Source: Candidatus Eiseniibacteriota bacterium (GTDB lineage: Bacteria > JAFGKV01). From it: a stretch of 6,726 nucleotides of DNA. The notes below the pieces were generated by a model, which was not told where the DNA came from, ran no database searches, and worked only from the letters and a program-made list of their open reading frames with translations. Positions 1 through 4,891 of this stretch are shown one piece after another (positions within the stretch are counted from its first letter, which is position 1; every line of letters starts with the position of its first letter). Both the position numbers and the translations under genes were made by a program. Where the stretch lies: assembly GCA_025453925.1 (NCBI GenBank), contig JALOPK010000181.1, forward strand, positions 1-6,726, read 5' to 3'.

Positions 1-43
1 GCATAGGTGGGGAGGGTCATGGGATCAAAAGGCCCTCCTGGCC

Positions 44-71
44 AAATCCAGAGTTCGAACCCCGAAATCCG
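44..71. repeat. Degenerate heptamer remnant, AAATCCG-type
   Basis: In 7-bp register the bases read AAATCCA, GAGTTCG, AACCCCG, AAATCCG. The first and last units match at six of seven positions and lie exactly three units (21 bp) apart. The middle units are diverged, so this is a tentative call supported mainly by the two clear heptamer arrays further right. Confidence 0.35.
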
Positions 72-113
72 AGATGGGAAACATCACGACTGAGGGAACA
101 GTGAATCGAGACC

Positions 114-186
114 CGGCAGTCTCCAATCGGCAGTCGGCAATCATGCTGCTGCACGGTGAGTATGGAAACAGCCGGCAGTCGGCAGT
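114..186. repeat. Heptamer array, CGGCAGT-type, in two blocks
   Basis: Block one (114-141) reads in 7-bp register CGGCAGT, CTCCAAT, CGGCAGT, CGGCAAT. Block two (173-186) has two perfect CGGCAGT units. The 12-mer CGGCAGTCGGCA occurs at 128-139 and 173-184. The 31 bp between the blocks are not repetitive and the blocks are not in phase with each other. On the minus strand the unit reads ACTGCCG or ATTGCCG. Confidence 0.85.
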
Positions 187-280
187 GGGGTGTATGCGGT
201 GCGGAATCCCCTCGATTCCAGTTTGCGAAAGGGAGGTCAGCAGACAGCGCGCAGACCCTGATCATCTCTTTTGATGGCAG

Positions 281-328
281 CCCGTGGCGGGACGCTCGTT
301 TGAGAGCACACGGCCACGGGGATCGTGG
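281..328. repeat. Stem-loop forming segment beside the palindrome
   Basis: CCCGTGG at 281-287 and CCACGGG at 314-320 form a 7-bp stem, with an inner GCTC-GTTTGA-GAGC (294-307) short hairpin. The same 3' arm can instead pair as CCACG-GGGAT-CGTGG (314-328). It may be part of one larger repeat unit together with the element that begins at 344, but no second copy is in this window. Confidence 0.45.
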
Positions 329-343
329 TGGGACACCTCGGAC

Positions 344-396
344 TGTAGCCCCGGCGCTCTGCGCCGGGCGGCACGCCGCAGAGCGGCGTGGCTACA
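344..396. repeat. REP-like composite palindrome with two hairpins
   Basis: The outer arms TGTAGCC (344-350) and GGCTACA (390-396) are perfectly complementary. Between them lie two perfect 8-bp hairpins with 3-nt loops: CCCGGCGC-TCT-GCGCCGGG (350-368) and CACGCCGC-AGA-GCGGCGTG (372-390). The two hairpin tips are also complementary to each other (CGCTCTGCG at 355-363, CGCAGAGCG at 377-385), so the whole element can fold either as one long hairpin or as a three-way cloverleaf. This is the architecture of repetitive extragenic palindromes. Copy number in the genome cannot be seen here. Confidence 0.8.
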
Positions 397-421
397 ACCA
401 GCCAGCGTACTCTCAACCTTG

Positions 422-449
422 AAAACCCTGGGTGCCTTCGCACCCAGAG
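422..449 (-). terminator. Possible Rho-independent terminator of the kinase trio
   Basis: On the minus strand CTGGGTGC, loop GAAG, GCACCCAG (428-447) forms a perfect 8-bp stem, followed by GG and then TTTTC. It lies 46 bp after the ABC gene stop on the transcribed strand. The T-run is short and separated from the stem by two Gs, so termination may be weak; it may instead be another member of the repeat set here. Confidence 0.5.
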
Positions 450-455
450 GCCCGA

Positions 456-483
456 CTGACCACTGATAGCTGACCACTGACGA
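456..483. repeat. Heptamer array, CTGACCA-type
   Basis: Four successive 7-bp units stand in exact register: CTGACCA, CTGATAG, CTGACCA, CTGACGA. The 11-mer CTGACCACTGA occurs twice, at 456-466 and 470-480, 14 bp apart. The array starts about 10 bp after the ABC gene stop. On the other strand the unit is TGGTCAG, and three units (21 bp) encode the WSVVSGQ pattern that I recall from many spurious ORFs in bacterial genomes. Confidence 0.85.
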
Positions 484-493
484 CTATTCCCCG

Positions 494-1489
494 TCAACTA
501 TCCGCGCGGCGGGCCGGTTGCCCATAGATCGCGGCAATGACGTCCTCCATGGGCGGATCGTCGACGCTGAGATCCGCGATGGCGTACCGATCGAGCATGG
601 CGCCGATGACGCGATCGATAGCGACCTCATCGGTCGCCACCTCGAGTTTCACGCCGTACCCCTTGTGCTTCATCACCGACACCCCCGGCATCTCGAATCC
701 TTCCCATGTCTGTCGCAGCTTGAGGGAGATCGTCTTGGTCTTGATGTAGTCGCGCTTCAGCGCCGATACCTTGCCGTCGAAGATGATCTCGCCATGGTTG
801 ATCACGACCGCACGGCTGCAGAGCACCTCCATGTCCCCCGCGTCGTGCGACGTCAGGAACAAGGTGATGCCCTCCTCCCGGTTGAGCTCGAGAATGAGGT
901 CGCGGATCCGCTGCTTGATGGCCACATCGAGGCCGATGGTCGGCTCGTCCAGGAAGATCACGCGAGGCCGGTGGAGCAGCGACGCGGCGATCTCACAGCG
1001 CATGCGCTCGCCGAGCGAGAGCTTCCTCACGGCCGTCTGCAGGTGGGGGCCAATCTCGAACATCTCCACCAACTGCGCCGTCCGGGTGCGGGTGTCGTGC
1101 CGGGTGAGACCGTAGATTCTGCCCAGGAGATCGAAGGAATCCTGCGGCGGGAGATGGTACCAGAGTTGGGATTTCTGCCCGAACACCACGCCGATGTCGC
1201 ACGACAGCGCCGACCGTTCCGACCACGGTTCTCTGCCGAGCACCGATGCACGCCCTGACGTCGGGTAGAGGATGCCCACCAGCATCTTGATGGTGGTAGA
1301 CTTGCCGGCGCCGTTCGGGCCGATGAAGGCCAGACGTTCGCCTTCGGAAGCGGACAGGGTGATCCCCTTGACCGCGACGATATCCCGGCAGACGGGGCGG
1401 AGCATGCCGCGGATGCTGCCGGCCAGCCCGGGAGCCTTGTCCCGGACGGTGAACACCTTCTTCAGGGACGCGACTTCGATGATGTTCAC
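494..1489 (-). CDS. ABC-2-type transporter ATP-binding protein (COG4586-like)
   Basis: This 331-residue protein is the energising subunit of an ABC exporter and has all nucleotide-binding motifs: Walker A GPNGAGKST at 57-65, Q-loop Gln near 105 (FGQKSQLW), signature LSLGER at 157-162, Walker B VIFLDEP at 177-183, the D-loop GLD at 186-188 and the switch His at 215 (TSHDAGD). The inserted stretch RDKAPGLAGSIRGML before the core, and a C-terminal extension of about 80 residues, match the uncharacterised COG4586 group, which usually acts with two ABC-2 membrane subunits. Those are not in this window, and 493 bp of repeat-rich non-coding DNA lie downstream. The start is GTG at 1489, overlapping the beta-helix stop as GTGA, with only a weak ribosome site, so it probably relies on translational coupling. 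The exported substrate is unknown; complex polysaccharide or small-molecule export are both possible. Confidence 0.92.
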   Translation of the reverse strand: MNIIEVASLKKVFTVRDKAPGLAGSIRGMLRPVCRDIVAVKGITLSASEGERLAFIGPNGAGKSTTIKMLVGILYPTSGRASVLGREPWSERSALSCDIGVVFGQKSQLWYHLPPQDSFDLLGRIYGLTRHDTRTRTAQLVEMFEIGPHLQTAVRKLSLGERMRCEIAASLLHRPRVIFLDEPTIGLDVAIKQRIRDLILELNREEGITLFLTSHDAGDMEVLCSRAVVINHGEIIFDGKVSALKRDYIKTKTISLKLRQTWEGFEMPGVSVMKHKGYGVKLEVATDEVAIDRVIGAMLDRYAIADLSVDDPPMEDVIAAIYGQPARRADS

Positions 1490-3231
1490 GGCGAGCCCGT
1501 GAAGTAGTCCACGGCGCCCACCGCGGGACTCCCTGTACCCTCGGCCCCCGCGCGAAAGGCGGTGACGCGGAAGAAGTGATCCGCTCCGTCGTCTTGCGCC
1601 GAGCCCGGCGCAACGGCGGTCGTGTCCGTTGAAGAGGCCAGGAGCAGCTCGTTGTCAGGTGCGAAATAGGATTCCGTGGACACGAAGACCCGGTAGCCAT
1701 CGGGGGCGAGCGGAAGGCCGCAGGTGTCCGTGGTCACGGGGCTCCACCGCAACACAACCGATGACCCTGCCGCAGTCGCTCCCATGCCGGCCACCGCATC
1801 CGGAACGCCGCCGCCGTGGGGATGCTCGTACGCGCCGATGTCCCGCGGCGGGGCAGACGCGCGGGCCTTGATCGCGGTGTGTTTCACATACTCAAGGTCT
1901 GCGGGGTGGTCGGGCAGACAGGCATCGGCCAGACTCGTGCCCGCGTCGATGCACGCCGATCCCGTCGCGGGCCAGAATTCTTGCGCGCCTTCGTTCCCGA
2001 ATCCCGGCGCCGATCCCGCGACGACACCTCCCAGATTGTGTACCTCGCCCTCCAGCGTGCCGTGGCAGTTCACCCATCCCGTCTTGAACCAGTCATGACG
2101 GAGGTCGAGCATGCCCGTGGCATCGAGCATGGCGAGGTGCGTTCCGGTGGCGCTCACGTAGGCCAGCGTATTGCGGCAGTCACAGGACTCGTCGTTGGTC
2201 GAGAGGCGGAAGAGAGTCGTATTGCCTGAGCGGGTTGAAACGACGGTGTTGTTGAAGAAGTGAAGCGTGCCCTTGCGGTAATGACCCGTGGTGCCCGAGT
2301 CTCCTCCATAGTGGCAGATCTGGCTGTTGCCGGCGCCGTCGGGCTCGATCAGGACATTGCCGTAGACAAAGGTCTCCCGGTATGAGGGGTCATCGTACAG
2401 CTCGGAGTAGTCGCTGTCTACCAGGTCGAGCTGGCGGTTGCCGCTCTCGATCCAGTTGTATCGGATCACGCAGCCTGAGGAGCGGTCTTTGAGGTTGTTG
2501 CCGGGACACCCCGCGCGCAGGGGACCGTAGTGATTGCGTTGGTAGGTGATGCCCTGCGCTTCGCAGTATGAGTTGTGTTGGTAGATGGAGCCGGAGATCC
2601 CGTTGTCGTAGATGCTGCACCCGTCTACCATGACGTCAGCGGACTGCCAGGCAGTGAAGAGGCCGTTGGCGCAATCGTCGAACACGCAATTGCGAAAGGT
2701 GAGGTACTCGCCCTTCTCGACGTACACCGCCGACGCACTGGTGGAGTAGGCCGTGCCTCCGTCGAAGGTGTAAGGGGGGCGAGCGCTCCGGATCCGAAGG
2801 CCTTCAATGATGATGTGGGCGGGCATGCAGTCCGGCGGCACGTTCGCGCCGCCGATCTTCACCACGCCCCGCTCGCGATTCCAGTAGTTGAGCTGGGGGC
2901 GGGTCGTGGCATTCTCACCGCTCACCACTGGGAGCTCTCCAGTTGGCGAGGGAAGCCCGCGGACCACGAGGGGAGCGGCCGGGGATCCGACGCGGCAGAT
3001 CACCCACTTCTCGCGATAGGGCTCGCTCCGCCAGTGAATCACGACGCTGTCGCCGGCGGCCAACGACTCCCACGGCACGGCGCCGATGCTGTCGTATGCA
3101 TGGCCCGGGCCGACCTGGTAGACGGTGGCGGAAAGCGCGGTGGGCAGGAGCGAAAGGGCGGCCACGCGCCAACATGCCGCCGCGAGGGCATTGCGAGCGC
3201 AGCGTCCGGATGGGGCAGCAAAGGCCATCAT
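1486..3231 (-). CDS. Secreted right-handed beta-helix protein with C-terminal FnIII-like domain
   Basis: The product is 581 residues from the ATG at 3231. Residues 1-35 look like a signal peptide: Arg-containing start, an Ala/Leu-rich core around AALSLLPTALSA, then mature TVYQVGPGHAYDSI. Residues about 36-465 have short repeating strand-turn units typical of parallel beta-helix folds, such as IIIEGLRIRSA, LTFRNCVFDDC, VMVDGCSIYDNG, CVIRYNWIESGN, TFVYGNVLIE and LHFFNNTVVST, ending in IDAGTS and RDIGAYEH as in many such proteins. Residues about 475-575 (VVLRWSPVT, GYRVFVSTESYF, HFFRVTAF) look like a fibronectin type III module. The mature part has about 15 cysteines, suggesting disulfides outside the cytoplasm. 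Relatives include polysaccharide lyases, but the catalytic residues are not evident, so substrate and activity are unknown; it could be a lyase, a binder or a surface protein. The C-terminus has no obvious sorting signal or anchor. It lies between the kinase and ABC genes. Confidence 0.85.
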   Translation of the reverse strand: MMAFAAPSGRCARNALAAACWRVAALSLLPTALSATVYQVGPGHAYDSIGAVPWESLAAGDSVVIHWRSEPYREKWVICRVGSPAAPLVVRGLPSPTGELPVVSGENATTRPQLNYWNRERGVVKIGGANVPPDCMPAHIIIEGLRIRSARPPYTFDGGTAYSTSASAVYVEKGEYLTFRNCVFDDCANGLFTAWQSADVMVDGCSIYDNGISGSIYQHNSYCEAQGITYQRNHYGPLRAGCPGNNLKDRSSGCVIRYNWIESGNRQLDLVDSDYSELYDDPSYRETFVYGNVLIEPDGAGNSQICHYGGDSGTTGHYRKGTLHFFNNTVVSTRSGNTTLFRLSTNDESCDCRNTLAYVSATGTHLAMLDATGMLDLRHDWFKTGWVNCHGTLEGEVHNLGGVVAGSAPGFGNEGAQEFWPATGSACIDAGTSLADACLPDHPADLEYVKHTAIKARASAPPRDIGAYEHPHGGGVPDAVAGMGATAAGSSVVLRWSPVTTDTCGLPLAPDGYRVFVSTESYFAPDNELLLASSTDTTAVAPGSAQDDGADHFFRVTAFRAGAEGTGSPAVGAVDYFTGSP

Positions 3232-3245
3232 GCGGCCCCCTCCCC
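3232..3245 (-). promoter_or_regulatory. Purine-rich ribosome binding site choosing ATG 3231
   Basis: Directly after the kinase TGA the minus strand reads GGGGAGGGGGCCGC and then ATGATG. This purine tract suits the ATG at 3231. A GTG at 3249, overlapping the kinase stop as GTGA, is in the same frame and would add six residues (MRGGGR), but it has no Shine-Dalgarno in front of it. With the ATG the two genes are 14 bp apart; with the GTG they overlap by 4 bp. Either way they are coupled. Confidence 0.65.
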
Positions 3246-4703
3246 TCACGAAGACCGCGGCAGCGTGAACCAGAACGCGCTGCCTTCGCCCGGTGTGCTG
3301 GCGACGCCGACCCGGCCATTCAGTCGTTCCACGATTCTCCGCACGATGGAGAGCCCCAGCCCGTGTCCAGGCGTCCGGCCGTCGTGAAGGCGAGTGAAAG
3401 GAGCGAACAACGCCGCCTCCTCCTCGGGACTGATCCCGTTGCCGTTATCCTGCACCGAGAATCTCACGAAATCGCTCTCACCGGCCCCCTCGATGACGAT
3501 CCGAGGCGGCCTGCCGCCATGAAGCAGCGCGTTGCTGAGGTAGTTCACCCATACTTCCTCGACCCACGGTCCATGGCCCAACGCAGTCGGCAGCGTGCCG
3601 CGGACAACGATTTCCGCATCGAGCTCCGCGGTGATGTGCGAGAGCCTGAGCATCGCCTCGCTGACGATCAGCCCCATGTCCAGCGGCACCGCCGCCACCT
3701 CTCGGCCTTTCCTGACTCCCGCCAGGAGCAGCAACTCGTCGATGATGGTGTTCATCTTCACGCTGGCGCCGAGCACGGCGTCGAGGCATTGGCGGATCTC
3801 TCCGGGCTCCATGGCATCCCGATGGTCGATCAGTTGTTCCGCGAATCCGCGGATGACGCCCAGAGGGTTCCTCAGGTCGTGGGCAACGGTGTGGCTGAAG
3901 GCATCCAGTTCCTCGTTCTTCGCCTCCAGCTCACGGGTGCGCTCGCGAAGTGCTTCCTCCGCCTTCTTGTGTGATGTGATGTCCTCGGCGACGGCAACGA
4001 GGCCGAAGGGGGCGCGAAACACCCTCGTACGCAGGTAGCGATCTCGAAACGGCCCTTCGACTTCCTGAGCCCGGCCCGTCTCCAGGGAAGCGCGATACGC
4101 CCCGTAGGAGGCCGTCTCTACCACCTCAGGAAACAAGACGGTGAGCGATTCCCCTTCGATATCCGTCACGGCACGCCCCGTGAAATGCGCGTATGCATCG
4201 TTGCAGTACAGTACCGTCATGGAGTCATCAAGGGCGAGCACCGGCGACTGGACGCTGGCAAGGAGGCTCCGAAGCCGCTCCGTGCTGGCGGACAACTCCG
4301 CCTCATGGCGCGCCCGCTCGACCGAGTATCGAACAACCCGGGCAAGCATGACCGGGTTGATCGACGAGGCGACCAGGTAGTCCTCGGCGCCGCGACGAAC
4401 CGCCTCGATGGCGGCGCCATCGTCGGCCGCGTCAGCGAGGATGACGACGGGGATGCGTCGTGCGTCCGGTGAGACGCTCCTCAATGCCTCGAGCCCCCCG
4501 TTCTCCGCGAGTTCCGGGCTGACCATCACGAGATCGACGATGCCGGTCCTGATCTGCTCGAGACCGGCCTCGATTGTGGTGCGTGAATCAGCAGGGATCG
4601 GCGCGGGAAGGGCTCCGGCCAGCGCCGAAGCCACCAGAGAAACGCGCCGAGGGTCGGCATCGAGCTGCAATACCCGGAGCGTGTGTGCGCTATTCGTGTG
4701 CAC
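3246..4703 (-). CDS. Soluble PAS histidine kinase with degenerate N-terminal receiver domain
   Basis: This 485-residue protein is a cytoplasmic sensor kinase with no membrane segment. Residues about 8-128 have a receiver-like fold (VLQLDADP, DLVMVSPEL, IPVVILADAADD, RRGAEDYLVAS). About 140-243 is a PAS domain (FTGRAVTDIEGESLTVLFPE) that should sense a ligand or redox state. About 244-266 is a charged helical linker (KKAEEALRERTRELEAKNEE). The HisKA domain follows, with the phospho-acceptor His near 275 in VAHDLRNPL. The ATPase domain has an N-box at about 387-392 (NYLSNA), a G1 box DNGNG at 419-423, an F-box FAPF at 433-436 and a G2 box GHGLGL at 446-451, so the kinase core looks active. The receiver looks dead: Ser62 sits where the phosphorylated Asp belongs, Ala90 replaces the Thr/Ser and Ala112 the Lys. 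The GTG start at 4703 has GAGG upstream. The gene is followed closely by the beta-helix gene. No cognate response regulator is nearby. Confidence 0.93.
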   Translation of the reverse strand: MHTNSAHTLRVLQLDADPRRVSLVASALAGALPAPIPADSRTTIEAGLEQIRTGIVDLVMVSPELAENGGLEALRSVSPDARRIPVVILADAADDGAAIEAVRRGAEDYLVASSINPVMLARVVRYSVERARHEAELSASTERLRSLLASVQSPVLALDDSMTVLYCNDAYAHFTGRAVTDIEGESLTVLFPEVVETASYGAYRASLETGRAQEVEGPFRDRYLRTRVFRAPFGLVAVAEDITSHKKAEEALRERTRELEAKNEELDAFSHTVAHDLRNPLGVIRGFAEQLIDHRDAMEPGEIRQCLDAVLGASVKMNTIIDELLLLAGVRKGREVAAVPLDMGLIVSEAMLRLSHITAELDAEIVVRGTLPTALGHGPWVEEVWVNYLSNALLHGGRPPRIVIEGAGESDFVRFSVQDNGNGISPEEEAALFAPFTRLHDGRTPGHGLGLSIVRRIVERLNGRVGVASTPGEGSAFWFTLPRSS

Positions 4704-4891
4704 GGTGGACCTCGTGGGCGACGGAACGAGCCGCGATGCCCGCAGCCTCAGGCCCTGATTACGATGACCATTGCGGGAACAACTTCACGCGGGCCGCGCC
4801 CCGTCGCAACTGTGGTGTTCCCGGAAAACAACGGGCCATCCTGCGGCGGCGGCGAACATGGCGGCTCGTTGACGTGGCCCCTGGGGCTCTC
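4704..4891 (-). other. 188-bp gap between glgA and the kinase gene
   Basis: No credible gene lies here. I see no good sigma-70 promoter and no hairpin with a T-run after glgA, so it is unclear whether the kinase trio has its own promoter or is read from glgA. The gap holds an 8-bp inverted repeat, CGGGAACA at 4774-4781 and TGTTCCCG at 4816-4823, with arms 42 bp apart start to start, and a short palindrome CGCGGgCCGCG at 4788-4798 between those arms. A GAGG lies just before the kinase GTG at 4703 and can serve as its ribosome binding site. Confidence 0.5.

Larger units (their letters stand above)
1..493. other. 493-bp non-coding, repeat-rich region at the left end
   Basis: No credible gene is present. 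The open frames on both strands have no ribosome site, no recognisable domain and no hydrophobic segments, and they are explained by the repeats. On the minus strand the frames read through units such as DCRLPIGDCR and WSAISGQSG, which are what heptamer repeats translate to. I see no tRNA, although GTTCGAAC at 53-60 superficially resembles a T-loop. The separate elements are listed individually. Confidence 0.8.

Noticed and set aside
31-71. Possible tRNA 3' end, because of GTTCGAAC at 53-60
   Set aside because: The flanking bases do not form a 5-bp T-stem on either strand and no acceptor stem or anticodon arm fits.
114-186. CRISPR array
   Set aside because: The repeat units are 7 bp and directly adjacent; there are no 20-40-bp repeats with unique spacers and no cas genes.
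17-265. Minus-strand 82-codon open frame in the left intergenic region
   Set aside because: It reads through the heptamer repeats (DCRLPIGDCRVS) and has no ribosome site or domain.
237-497. Minus-strand 86-codon open frame after the ABC gene
   Set aside because: It is built from the CTGACCA array and the palindrome (WSAISGQSG and so on) and lacks hydrophobic segments that a missing permease would have.
518-1258. Plus-strand open frame of 246 codons opposite the ABC gene
   Set aside because: The minus frame contains all ABC ATPase motifs; the plus frame has none.
2943-3974. Plus-strand open frame of 343 codons across the kinase and beta-helix genes
   Set aside because: Opposite two well-supported genes; the composition is Arg-rich with no motif. 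It is a shadow frame.
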